Source of the DNA: an uncultured Mailhella sp.
Lineage (GTDB): Bacteria; Desulfobacterota; Desulfovibrionia; Desulfovibrionales; Desulfovibrionaceae
DNA length: 64,000 nucleotides
Assembly: GCF_944324995.1 (NCBI RefSeq)
Contig: NZ_CALUYL010000001.1
Span: 310,001-374,000, forward strand
Reading direction: 5' to 3'
This document shows positions 1 to 8,379 of this stretch, piece by piece. The notes under the pieces are model-generated. The model ran no database searches and had not been told where the DNA came from. It was given only the letters and a program-made list of their open reading frames with translations. How positions within the stretch are numbered: the first letter of the stretch is position 1; the number at the start of each line of letters is the position of its first letter. The position numbers and the translations under genes are program-made.

Positions 1-49
1 CCCGCCGCTGCGCCTTCCGCGGTTCTTCCACGCGCGTCACCTGAAAAAT

Positions 50-988
50 CTAAAGAATGGATGAGCTCTCCATCTGAGCAAACTGCTTTTTCACCAGCGC
101 CACAATCTCCTCTTCCAGGGCGTTCAGCTTTCTGTTTGAGGGAATGACCAGACAAAACACCAGCGGAATGGACACGTCGTCTATTTCCCGCGCGGTTATG
201 ATTTTCTGCCTGATGAGCAGATTGTCGAAGGCATCGAGCCGCAGGGACACCGTGTAGATGTTCTGCGATTTGGCAATGGCGTCGAAAAGCGTCTGTCTGT
301 CCGGAAAGACTACGCTTTTCTTTATGGAAGCCTTCTGCATGAATATGTTATTGTAGTCGTAAATTCTTCTGAGCGCTCTGCCTGACGTGGCAAACGAAAG
401 CCCGTGCAGATCGCTCAGAAGCACATGTTTCTTTTTCGACAGCGGAAGCCTGGAATTGACGAACAGAGAAATGCTTCCCGACGCAAGAGAAAGGATTCTT
501 TTTCCTTTTTCTTCCGCCTTGCGCACAATGAGCGAAAGCATCTCCTTCGGATAGAACCGCAGGCACAGACGGCTGTCGTTTCCGTCGCATTCCGCATCGA
601 GAATCTTGTCCTCCACGGCTCCCGAATGAATGATGAGCTTCGATGTTTTGACATACTCGATGAGCTCGGGCGACAGAAATATCTTGCTCAGACTCCTCTG
701 CGCCAGAATAATCACAGGATCGCACGTCTCTTCGCCGGAATTTTTCAGAGCAAGCAGCTTTCTGTATTCCTCTATAATGACTTCGATATGCTCAAGCGCC
801 TTTTTTCCGACGTCGGTCATCAGTATGCCGTTGTTGGTTCTGCGAAAAAGCTGCACGCCCAGTTCCTCTTCAAGTGAACGAATGGACGCGCTCAGCGACT
901 GCTGCGAAAGATGAAGATACTTTGACGATTCGTTCAACGACTTTCTGCGCGACGTTTCATAAAAATATAGGAGATGATCTATCTTCAT
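50..988 (-). CDS. LysR-family transcriptional regulator
   Basis: A 312-residue LysR-type DNA-binding regulator. The N-terminal winged helix-turn-helix is clear (residues 1-60, with LSQQSLSASIRSLEEELG and LFRRTNNG), followed by a C-terminal periplasmic-binding-protein-like effector domain. It is transcribed away from the flavin oxidoreductase at 1270, and the two share a 270-bp control region, the usual arrangement for a LysR protein that controls its divergent neighbour. I infer that it regulates the enoate reductase/permease pair; the effector may be the imported acid. The ATG at 988 is preferred; an in-frame GTG at 997 lies very close to the GAGG ribosome site and cannot be excluded. Confidence 0.9.
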   Translation of the reverse strand: MKIDHLLYFYETSRRKSLNESSKYLHLSQQSLSASIRSLEEELGVQLFRRTNNGILMTDVGKKALEHIEVIIEEYRKLLALKNSGEETCDPVIILAQRSLSKIFLSPELIEYVKTSKLIIHSGAVEDKILDAECDGNDSRLCLRFYPKEMLSLIVRKAEEKGKRILSLASGSISLFVNSRLPLSKKKHVLLSDLHGLSFATSGRALRRIYDYNNIFMQKASIKKSVVFPDRQTLFDAIAKSQNIYTVSLRLDAFDNLLIRQKIITAREIDDVSIPLVFCLVIPSNRKLNALEEEIVALVKKQFAQMESSSIL

Positions 989-1269
989 AAGCCGCACCGC
1001 ACCTCGGAAGATATTTTAAAATTTCCTGCTATTAACTATGATTGCAAAATATTTTTCTGTCAACGCGGGTCCTGCTCCGGGGATTTCCCTGTGCAGCGCC
1101 AAAAAAATGACGGAGGCATTACGTTCTTTTCAGCACAAATAGCGTTCCGCCGATTCCGCCTCCTGTTTTTTTTTGAACGCCTCCAAAAAAAATCGATTAT
1201 GCAAAAAATCACAATTCTCCTATATCCATTAACAAGTCCCCGATCCTTAAAACTTTTCAGGAGGAGCCC
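989..1269. promoter_or_regulatory. Divergent control region, LysR / flavin oxidoreductase
   Basis: This 280-bp stretch is much more AT-rich than its flanks and separates divergent genes. A possible plus-strand promoter is TTGAAC at 1173-1178 and TTATGC at 1197-1202 (18-bp spacer). A strong ribosome site (AGGAGG) precedes the ATG at 1270. I could not define a LysR box with confidence. Confidence 0.35.
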
Positions 1270-3258
1270 ATGAAACCTCTGTACAAGGAAAAATATCCTC
1301 TTCTTTTCACCCCGCTCATCGTCGGCAAGAACAAGGTCGAGTACAAGAACAGAATTTTCCAGGCTCCCATGGGCATGGCGCTCGGCACGGACGCCAACGG
1401 CCTCATCAACATCATAGGCGAAGAATACTACAGCAGTTTTGCCCGCGGCGGCTTTGCGCAGATATGCCTGCCCATCGAAGTGCCCAAGGACGGCGGTCAT
1501 CCCCGCACCTATTCCATCGACGAGCAGTACCACGCCTTCATGAACATGCATAAGCTTCAGCGCGTGGTGCATGCCTACGGCGCGCGCAGCTCCTGCGAAA
1601 TCTATCACGCCGGCTGCTGCATGACTCCCGGCCCCGGCCGCACCATCATGAGCGCAAGCGCCTTCGTGTACAACGGCCGTCAGGTCAAGGAAATGGACGA
1701 CAAGGATATGGAGGACGTGGCGCAAATGTACGCGCACGCCGCGTTCATGGTCAAAAGAGCCGGCTTCGACGCCATTACGCTGCACTACGGTCACGGCTGG
1801 CTCATGAACAACTTCCTCTCGCCGCTCACCAATCACCGCACCGACGAATTCGGCGGAAGCGTGGAGAACCGCTGCCGGTATCCGCTCATGATCATGAAGC
1901 GCATCCGTCAGGAAGTGGGCAACGATCTGGTCATCGAAGTGCGCATGAACGGCTCCGACATGATGGAAGGCGGCATCACCCCGGAAGACGCCGCGGAACA
2001 GGCCCTCATCCTTTCCGAAGAAGCGGATATGCTTCACATGACCTGCGGCACCCGCCTCGATGCCTCCAGCCGTCCGAAGATGCATCCCACGCACTTCCTT
2101 GAAAGAGCGCACAACGCCAGAGCCAGCGAACTCGCCAAAAAGGCCGGCGTCAAGATTCCCGTGGGCGTGGTGGGCAGCATTCACGATCCCGATCTCGCCG
2201 AACGGCTGCTCGAAGAAGGAAAGGCCGACTACGTGCTCACGGCGCGTCAGGCCCTCACCGACAGCGATTTCGTCAACAAGATCCGCGAAGGACGCCTTGA
2301 GGACATCCGCCCCTGCCTGCGCTGCGACTTCTGCCTCGACGGCTCCAAGCGCGGCGCCCTCACCACGGAAGTGAACATCCGCAAGGACTCCACCTACGAC
2401 AGACAGTGCGCCGTCAATCCGCTCTGGTATCAGGGCATCACCAAGAAGCACCTCATTCCCATGCCTTCCAGAAAGCGCAAGGTCGTCGTTGTCGGCGGCG
2501 GCATTGCCGGCATGCAGGCCGCCTTCACCGCGGCCGAACGCGGCCACGACGTCACGCTCTACGAAAAGAGCGGCAGGCTCGGCGGTCAGGCGCTGTTCTC
2601 CGACGGCATGTGGTTCAAGCAGGAAATGAAGGCCTTCCGCGAATATCTCATCCGGCAGGTTCACAAGTCCGGCGTGCATGTTCTGATGAACACCGAAGCC
2701 ACCCCGAAGCTGATTTCCGAAATCGACCCCGACGTGGCCATCATCGCCGTGGGCGCGGAACAGGTGGTTCCTCCCATTCCCGGCATCGACGGCAAAAACG
2801 TGTTCATGTCCTGGGACGTGTTCGGGCACTACGAGCTGCTCGGCAAGCGCGTGGCCATCGTGGGCGGCGGCCTTGTGGGCTGCGAACTTTCCATTGATCT
2901 CGCAGGCCAGGGGCACGACGTCACCGTGGTGGAACTCGGACACTATCTCGCCGCCACGGCGCAGATCAGCGAACGCATGCACATCATGGAATTCATGAAG
3001 AAGAACAACGTCACCGCCCTGGTGGACGCCACGGTGGAGAGCATTGAACCGGACCACCTCAACGTGCGCACGACCGAAGGCTCGCAGACCATTGAAGCCG
3101 ACAGCTTCATCATCTGCACGGGCACACGCTCTCTGGCCGACCTGCGGGATTCCTTCCGCGACACGGCCTTTGACGTCATCAACATAGGCGACTGCGTGCG
3201 CGCCTCCGATATCGTCAACGCCGTCCGCACCGGCTGGGACGCCGGCGCCACCGTCTGA
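1270..3258 (+). CDS. NADH:flavin oxidoreductase, 2-enoate/2,4-dienoyl-CoA reductase type
   Basis: A 662-residue Old Yellow Enzyme with an Fe-S cluster and an FAD/NAD module. Residues 1 to about 340 form the FMN TIM barrel (FQAPMGMALG near the start; HYGHGWLMNNFLSPLTN then RTDEFGGSVENR). A cysteine cluster follows (CLRCDFC and, later, RQCAVNP) for a [4Fe-4S] centre. The C-terminal part has two dinucleotide folds, GGGIAGMQAA (FAD) and GGGLVGCE (NAD(P)H). The order matches 2,4-dienoyl-CoA reductase, 2-enoate reductase, BaiCD/BaiH and trimethylamine dehydrogenase, so the activity is probably NADH-dependent reduction of a conjugated C=C bond. The substrate is unknown. The SLC13 permease next door suggests an imported unsaturated carboxylate. 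Confidence 0.9.
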   Translation: MKPLYKEKYPLLFTPLIVGKNKVEYKNRIFQAPMGMALGTDANGLINIIGEEYYSSFARGGFAQICLPIEVPKDGGHPRTYSIDEQYHAFMNMHKLQRVVHAYGARSSCEIYHAGCCMTPGPGRTIMSASAFVYNGRQVKEMDDKDMEDVAQMYAHAAFMVKRAGFDAITLHYGHGWLMNNFLSPLTNHRTDEFGGSVENRCRYPLMIMKRIRQEVGNDLVIEVRMNGSDMMEGGITPEDAAEQALILSEEADMLHMTCGTRLDASSRPKMHPTHFLERAHNARASELAKKAGVKIPVGVVGSIHDPDLAERLLEEGKADYVLTARQALTDSDFVNKIREGRLEDIRPCLRCDFCLDGSKRGALTTEVNIRKDSTYDRQCAVNPLWYQGITKKHLIPMPSRKRKVVVVGGGIAGMQAAFTAAERGHDVTLYEKSGRLGGQALFSDGMWFKQEMKAFREYLIRQVHKSGVHVLMNTEATPKLISEIDPDVAIIAVGAEQVVPPIPGIDGKNVFMSWDVFGHYELLGKRVAIVGGGLVGCELSIDLAGQGHDVTVVELGHYLAATAQISERMHIMEFMKKNNVTALVDATVESIEPDHLNVRTTEGSQTIEADSFIICTGTRSLADLRDSFRDTAFDVINIGDCVRASDIVNAVRTGWDAGATV

Positions 3259-3264
3259 CCTCAG

Positions 3265-3301
3265 CGGGATGCCGCAAGCGCCCGCCGTTTACGGCATCCC
3301 G
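3265..3301 (+). other. Intercistronic hairpin
   Basis: A perfect 10-bp inverted repeat (CGGGATGCCG at 3265-3274 and CGGCATCCCG at 3292-3301) lies between the oxidoreductase stop and the permease start. No T-run follows, so it is more likely an mRNA-stabilising or attenuating stem than a full terminator. Confidence 0.5.
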
Positions 3302-3352
3302 TCAGAAAGCTCCCTCCCGCACACCGCCTTCCTCACTGCAAGGAGTGCCTCT

Positions 3353-4831
3353 ATGTCCTCCCTACGCTTATCCAATCTGACGCCTTCCAAATGGTTGTGT
3401 TTCGCCATCGTTCTGTTCTGCATGTTCGGCGCTCCCGAGCTGGTGTCCGGCACCGGAGCCATGACCGATCTCGGAGCAAGGATCATATGCATCTACATAG
3501 GCATGGCCTTCGGCTGGCTGACGCTCGACCTTGCCTGGCCCAGCGTTCTCGGCATTCTCGCCGTGGGACTCTCGGGCTACGCCAGCGTGAACAACGTGCT
3601 CAAGATGTGTTTCGGCAACAGCAGCGCCCTGCTCGTGTTCTTCGTGTTCATCATTACGGGCGTCATCGACAAGGCGGGCGTCTCCCGCTGGATAGCCCTT
3701 CACATCTGCAGTCTTCCCATCGGCCGCGGACGCCCCTGGGTCATGACCTTCTGCATTCTCGCCGCCATCATGACGCTCACTCTCTTCATCGGCGTGTCCC
3801 CGGGCGTGCTGGTCGTATGGGCCATTTTCTACAGCATCTGCGAAGTGTACGGCATCAAGCCCGGCGAACACTGGGCAACCATGGTCATGGTGGCCATTCC
3901 GTTCTTCGGCAGCGTCACCGCCTCCATCTTCCCCTTCAAGTCGCTTCCCGTGGTGGCCCTCGGCGCGTATTCCCAGCTCAGCGGCGGCGACGTCATCGAC
4001 TTCCCCCAGTATTTTGCCTGGTCCCTCATTGTGGACTCCATGATCGTCGTGCTGACGCTGGCCTTCATGCGCTTCGTGCTCAGGCCGGACGTGAGCAAGA
4101 TCTATAACGCCAAGGTGTACTTCAATCCCGAAGAGCTGCGTCTCACCACCTATCAGAAGATCGTGCTTCTCTGGTTCTTCCTGTTCATCGTCATGATGAT
4201 GATCCCCTCCCTGCTGCCCTCGCACTGGGAACTCACCAAGTTCTTCAAGAAGCTCGGCAACACCGGCTGCGCCGCCCTCATGTGCGCCATCTTCTTCGCC
4301 TTCGACTTCGTGCAGAACGAATCCATGCGCAAGACCATCGCTTCCAGCGTTCGCTACGACGCCCTGCTCGTGAACTTCTCCGCCATCGGCATTGCCGGCG
4401 TCATGTCCAACGACGCCAGCGGCATCTGTCAGTGGTTTGTGGATCTGGTCACGCCGCTGACCTCCGGTCAGAGCACAGTGGTCATTCTCATGCTTCTGGT
4501 GGCCATGGCCAGTCTGATGTCCCAGTTCCTGAACAACCTCGGCTGCACGGCCATCTACATTCCCATCGCCTACAGCGTGGCCGTGGCGGCAAACATCAAT
4601 CCGGCGCTTGTGTGCATGTGCTGCATCGCCGCCCTGAACATCGGCATTCTTACGCCTTCCGGCAGCAACCCCGCGGCCATGCTCTACTCCAACGCCGTGT
4701 GGGCTCCGGGACTGCGGCCTTATGCCTATGCCGCATGCTTCCTGGCCATCAACTTCGCCGTGCTCATGCTCGTAGGCGTGCCCATTGCCGAATTCTTCTT
4801 CCCCAGCATTCTTCCCAATTCCGTGCTGTAA
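3353..4831 (+). CDS. SLC13-type anion/dicarboxylate permease
   Basis: A 492-residue polytopic inner-membrane protein with about 12 hydrophobic segments. The internal pattern fits the DASS/SLC13 (ArsB/NhaD-like ion transporter) superfamily: paired halves, a mid-protein SVTASIFPFKS segment and a late NIGILTPSGSNPAAML hairpin-like segment. Members usually import di- or tricarboxylates or other organic anions with sodium. The start at 3353 is chosen because AAGGAG lies 7 nt upstream; an in-frame ATG at 3269 falls inside the intercistronic hairpin. It follows the enoate-reductase-like gene by 94 bp and is probably cotranscribed. Inferred role: uptake of the substrate for that enzyme. Confidence 0.85.
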   Translation: MSSLRLSNLTPSKWLCFAIVLFCMFGAPELVSGTGAMTDLGARIICIYIGMAFGWLTLDLAWPSVLGILAVGLSGYASVNNVLKMCFGNSSALLVFFVFIITGVIDKAGVSRWIALHICSLPIGRGRPWVMTFCILAAIMTLTLFIGVSPGVLVVWAIFYSICEVYGIKPGEHWATMVMVAIPFFGSVTASIFPFKSLPVVALGAYSQLSGGDVIDFPQYFAWSLIVDSMIVVLTLAFMRFVLRPDVSKIYNAKVYFNPEELRLTTYQKIVLLWFFLFIVMMMIPSLLPSHWELTKFFKKLGNTGCAALMCAIFFAFDFVQNESMRKTIASSVRYDALLVNFSAIGIAGVMSNDASGICQWFVDLVTPLTSGQSTVVILMLLVAMASLMSQFLNNLGCTAIYIPIAYSVAVAANINPALVCMCCIAALNIGILTPSGSNPAAMLYSNAVWAPGLRPYAYAACFLAINFAVLMLVGVPIAEFFFPSILPNSVL

Positions 4832-4849
4832 CGACCTTTTCCCCCTGCA

Positions 4850-4893
4850 GTGAAAAATCGACGGCGTGTCCTCCAGCGTCGCCGATTTTTCAC
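4850..4893 (+). terminator. Terminator after the SLC13-type permease
   Basis: An inverted repeat with an 11-bp outer arm (GTGAAAAATCG at 4850-4860, CGATTTTTCAC at 4883-4893) and GC-rich inner part, 18 bp after the permease stop. Confidence 0.75.
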
Positions 4894-5165
4894 ATTCCGC
4901 CCGGGCGTTCTCCCGGAACGCGGCGCTTCCGCCGAAAGGAAACGCGTACAGCGCCCGAAATTCGGAACGTCGCCCGCTGCACGTCTTCGCGCGCCCCGCT
5001 TTTCTAAGTCGGCGGGCCCACTGACAGCATGGTTGAAATACACGCCTTCGCAAACCCGCTCTTCTGAGGCGTCCGGCCCCACAGCCCGGTCACGCCGATC
5101 CCGCGCAAGCGCCGCCCCCGCGCACAATGCCCTGCGCATCTCTCCCTCCCCACCAAAAAAGCCAC
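4894..5165. other. Gene-free convergent spacer
   Basis: About 270 bp of GC-rich sequence between two convergent terminators. Open frames here are arginine-rich and low in complexity and show no recognisable protein or RNA. Confidence 0.5.
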
Positions 5166-5202
5166 AAAAAAAGGGCGGCAGCCTGAGCCGTCGCCCTTTT
5201 TT
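5166..5202 (-). terminator. Terminator of argC
   Basis: The stem AAAAAAAGGGCGGC / TCGCCCTTTTTT lies 17 bp beyond the argC stop. Read on the minus strand it ends in a run of T, and it could also work on the plus strand. Confidence 0.8.
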
Positions 5203-5218
5203 CAGCAATGTTTCCGCG

Positions 5219-6265
5219 CTACGGAACCAGCGGCGCGAAGTTCAGTCCCGTGTTCACGGGAATGCCGAACATGAGGTTCGCGTTGGCCACGGCCTGACCG
5301 GACGCGCCGCGGCAGAGGTTGTCGATGGCCGAGGTAATGATGAGTCGTCCGGTGCGTTCGTCCACGGTCACGGCGATGTCGCAGAACATGGTGCCGCGCA
5401 CGTTGCGCGTTTCCGGCAGCTTGCCTGCGGGCATCACGCGCACCCAGGGACTGTTCTTCCAGAAATCCTCGTAGAGGGCCTGCACGTCGGCCTGCGAGAG
5501 CGGCGTGGACAGCTTCGTGTAGATGGTGGCCAGAATGCCGCGGCTGATGGGCAGAAGATGCGGATTGAACGACACCGTCACGGGCGTGCCCGCCGCCACG
5601 GAGAGTTCCTGTTCGATTTCCGGGGTATGACGATGCTTGCCGCCGATGTTGTAGGGGCGGAAGGAATCGGCCACTTCGCAGTACAGGGAACTGACCACGG
5701 CCTTGCGGCCTGCGCCGGTGGTGCCGGACTTGGCGTCGATGATGATGTCGTCGGTGCGGACGAGGCCGTTTTTCAGGGCCGCGTACAGGCCGAGTATGGA
5801 CGCCGTGGGATAGCAGCCGGGATTGGCCACCAGCCTGGCTTCGCGCACCTTGTCGCCGTAGATTTCCGGCAGTCCGTACACCGCGCGGGCCAGATATTCC
5901 TTGCGGGTGTGCGGCTTGTACCAGGCTTCATACACGTCTGCGTCGCGCAGGCGAAAGTCTGCGGACAGATCCACGACCTTCACGCCTGCGTCGTAGAGAT
6001 CCGCGCCTATTTCCATGGCCACGCCGTGGGGCACGGCGAGAAAGACCACGTCGCACTGTTCGGCGAGAGCCTTCACTTCCGGCTCCATGAGCACGACGTC
6101 GCCGCCGGGAAGCCCCTGAAGGAAGGGATACACGGTATCGAGCCGCTTGCCCGCGTCCTGCCGGGACGTGGCGGCGGTCAGTCTGATGGAAGGATGGGAG
6201 GCCAGAATACGGGACAGTTCCATCCCGGTGTACCCGGTTACGCCGACCAGTCCGGCACGCAGCAT
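5219..6265 (-). CDS. argC: N-acetyl-gamma-glutamyl-phosphate reductase
   Basis: ArgC, 348 residues, third step of arginine synthesis: NADPH-dependent reduction of N-acetylglutamyl phosphate to the semialdehyde. The N-terminus has the dinucleotide-binding GVTGYTGMEL motif, the catalytic cysteine is in NPGCYPTA, and HRHTPEIEQEL is the conserved substrate-binding segment. The length matches the family. It is the last gene on a minus-strand run (VCBS protein, DUF1844 protein, argC), but a terminator ends just upstream of its ribosome site, so its own promoter or read-through must supply transcripts. argB lies about 25 kb away, so arginine genes are scattered. Confidence 0.96.
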   Translation of the reverse strand: MLRAGLVGVTGYTGMELSRILASHPSIRLTAATSRQDAGKRLDTVYPFLQGLPGGDVVLMEPEVKALAEQCDVVFLAVPHGVAMEIGADLYDAGVKVVDLSADFRLRDADVYEAWYKPHTRKEYLARAVYGLPEIYGDKVREARLVANPGCYPTASILGLYAALKNGLVRTDDIIIDAKSGTTGAGRKAVVSSLYCEVADSFRPYNIGGKHRHTPEIEQELSVAAGTPVTVSFNPHLLPISRGILATIYTKLSTPLSQADVQALYEDFWKNSPWVRVMPAGKLPETRNVRGTMFCDIAVTVDERTGRLIITSAIDNLCRGASGQAVANANLMFGIPVNTGLNFAPLVP

Positions 6266-6276
6266 GGCAATACTCC

Positions 6277-6302
6277 AAAAAAAGGGCCGGAATATCCGGC
6301 CC
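6277..6302 (-). terminator. Terminator between the DUF1844 gene and argC
   Basis: The perfect 8-bp stem GGGCCGGA (6284-6291) / TCCGGCCC (6295-6302) with a 3-nt loop is followed on the minus strand by seven T. The T-run touches the GGAG ribosome site of argC (start 6265), so the hairpin could also attenuate argC. Confidence 0.8.
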
Positions 6303-6321
6303 GCTGATGGTGAGGGGGAAG

Positions 6322-6591
6322 TCAGGAACGGGCCACGAACTTCATGCGCAGTTCATAAAGCACGTCGCGCATGAGCTTGCTTTCCTCGGGCGTGAGACCG
6401 TTGCGCGTTTTGTCGTCGAGCATGGTGAGCACGTCGATGGCGTTGCGGGCCAGGGCCTCGTTGCGGGCGGTGCTTCCGGTTTCCGGGTTGGGCACCTCGC
6501 CGAGATGCACCAGCGCGGAAGAGGCCAGAGACAGCACAAAGGTGGAAAACGTCACTTCCGGCAATATGGGCGAGTCGTTCCTGTCAGACAT
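6322..6591 (-). CDS. DUF1844 domain protein
   Basis: An 89-residue protein matching the DUF1844 family: LPEVTFSTFVLSLASSALVHLGE then an alanine/asparagine-rich helix (ALARNAIDVLTMLDDKTRNG) and a C-terminal helix LMRDVLYELRMKF. The biochemical role of the family is unknown. It starts 25 bp after the VCBS-repeat gene stops, so the two are likely cotranscribed, and a terminator follows it. Confidence 0.8.
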   Translation of the reverse strand: MSDRNDSPILPEVTFSTFVLSLASSALVHLGEVPNPETGSTARNEALARNAIDVLTMLDDKTRNGLTPEESKLMRDVLYELRMKFVARS

Positions 6592-6616
6592 GATACCCCC
6601 GAATAACCTGAAGAAA

Positions 6617-8266
6617 TTATTCCTGATAGTTGGGCTTCGCGTTGACCTTGGTCGTATCCAGCGGATACAGGTACACGGCGCAGCGCGTCTTGATGCCCGT
6701 GGTAAGACCGGCGTAGGAGTTCACGGCCACTATCAGGTCGAGCTTGCCGTTGTTGTTCGCGTCCATCACGGCCACGTCGCACACCGTGCCCTTGATGCGG
6801 CGGGTCTTCCACAGAAGTTCCATGCCCATGCCGTTCCAGAGCATGGCGTGAATTTCGCCCTGCGGATAGGTGCGGTAGTTGGAGAACAGCTTGCCGGCCG
6901 TGGTGACGGGCTTGTTGGCAATGAGTTCGTAACGGCCGTCGTGGTCGAGATCCACCACGGGCATGCGCATGGGCACGTAGTAGAGCACGGCGTCGGAGCT
7001 TTCGCCGCTCGAGGAGAGCGCGCCGATGCCGCGGTCGCCTTCCACGTACACGGAGCTGCCGCTGTAGGTGTCTTCCGTGCCGGCCACGCGGTTGCCGCGC
7101 GCATCGTAGGTGACGAGCGTTTCGTTTTCGGCAATGAGCGCCAGATGGTCGCCGCGCTTGCCCTTGTCGGCGGGAATCCAGGCGAAGTTGAACACCGTGG
7201 CCTGCTTGGGCAGATTGGAGAGCTTGCCGCCGCGAACCACGTCGTCGCCGGAAATACGGCCTTCGTACACCGCGCCGCTGACCACCTTGCTGCGGTCGCT
7301 GTCCTGCATGATGAGCGTGGACGCGTAGAGCGGAGGAATCTTGACCACGTTCAGATAACGGCGCACGTTGCGCGCCACCACGTTGAACTTGCCGTTCGCA
7401 AACTGCAGCACCTGAGAATAGGCCGCGGTGTCGCTCTTGCTGTAGCCGCTGAGAATGATGTAGTTTTTCTTGTCCTGAACAAAGGAGCGCACCAGCACGG
7501 GCTTCATGGAGGAAGGCAGGCGGTATTCGCCGATTTCCACAAGCTTGTTGCCGTTCTGCCACACGTAGGCGTTCAGGGAGTTGTCGTTGAGCAGCAGAAT
7601 TTCGTTCTTGCCGTCGCCGTTGATGTCGCCAACTTCCATGCCGAGGCATTCAAAGCCGAGCATCTGGCTGCGGATCTGGGCTCTGTCGTCTTCGGTGCCC
7701 TGGTAGCGCAGCGAAGGATTGAGATACGCGCCGTCCTGCACGCGGCCGCGGCTTTCGTTCATGAGAAAGGCGCTGCTGGGGGAACCGGCGGCCCCTCCGG
7801 CGCGGACCACGTCGGTGCGGCCGAACACTTCGATGTTGATGCTGTCGGCCACGTTCTGCAGGCCGCCGATGAGCGCGTTCACCGGGCTCGTGGCGGCTTC
7901 CTTCCACACCTTGCCGTCGGGCGAAAGGGCGCTCACATCGAGACTGGCCTGATCGCCCATGACGGTGATGCTGCCCCAGATGACGTAATCGGCCCCGAAC
8001 TTGCGGGCCATGGCGGAGGCGGCGTCCCTGGAAGCGGGAGCCTTTTCCTTCAGCGCCGCATCCTGACGGCTGGACGGTTCAAACTGCCCCTGAAGGTAGA
8101 GGCGCGAAGTCAGCATGGAGGGAACGGCCTGCCCCAGATAGGAATAGCCCTGCGCGCCGGACACCGAAAACGGCGCCACCACATAGGTGGCCGCCATCGC
8201 GGGCACTTGCATCATCAGGAACAGAAGGGTAAATGCCCATATGGCGGGCAGAAAACGTCTGGACAT
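6617..8266 (-). CDS. Exported FG-GAP/VCBS-repeat protein with TolB-like N-domain
   Basis: A 549-residue exported protein. A signal peptide is visible at residues 1-25 (MSRRFLPAIWAF, hydrophobic core, AMAA cleavage region). Residues 25-170 resemble the N-domain of TolB/CsgG-like periplasmic proteins (ADYVIWGSITVMGD). The rest contains repeated D-x-[DN]-x-[DN]-G calcium-type loops (GDINGDGKNEILLL, VDLDHDGRYELIAN, MDANNNGKLDLIV) typical of FG-GAP/VCBS beta-propellers. I do not recognise a specific function; a propeller scaffold in the periplasm is likely. Start 8266 is set by AAGGAG 8 nt upstream and by the signal peptide; an upstream ATG at 8329 lacks both. Confidence 0.75.
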   Translation of the reverse strand: MSRRFLPAIWAFTLLFLMMQVPAMAATYVVAPFSVSGAQGYSYLGQAVPSMLTSRLYLQGQFEPSSRQDAALKEKAPASRDAASAMARKFGADYVIWGSITVMGDQASLDVSALSPDGKVWKEAATSPVNALIGGLQNVADSINIEVFGRTDVVRAGGAAGSPSSAFLMNESRGRVQDGAYLNPSLRYQGTEDDRAQIRSQMLGFECLGMEVGDINGDGKNEILLLNDNSLNAYVWQNGNKLVEIGEYRLPSSMKPVLVRSFVQDKKNYIILSGYSKSDTAAYSQVLQFANGKFNVVARNVRRYLNVVKIPPLYASTLIMQDSDRSKVVSGAVYEGRISGDDVVRGGKLSNLPKQATVFNFAWIPADKGKRGDHLALIAENETLVTYDARGNRVAGTEDTYSGSSVYVEGDRGIGALSSSGESSDAVLYYVPMRMPVVDLDHDGRYELIANKPVTTAGKLFSNYRTYPQGEIHAMLWNGMGMELLWKTRRIKGTVCDVAVMDANNNGKLDLIVAVNSYAGLTTGIKTRCAVYLYPLDTTKVNAKPNYQE

Positions 8267-8379
8267 AAAAGACTCCTTAAAGGATTTGCAAGGGACTCTA
8301 CACTTTCTCGCCCCAAACGGCAACAGCACGACGCCGGCCTTTTTGTAACAACCACACCATCAACAGCAGTTTCACAGAC

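Noticed and set aside
1060..3057. Long minus-strand open frame opposite the enoate-reductase gene (665 codons)
   Set aside because: His/Ala/Gly-rich with no domain logic; it is the antisense of a strongly recognised enzyme, a common effect in GC-rich genomes.
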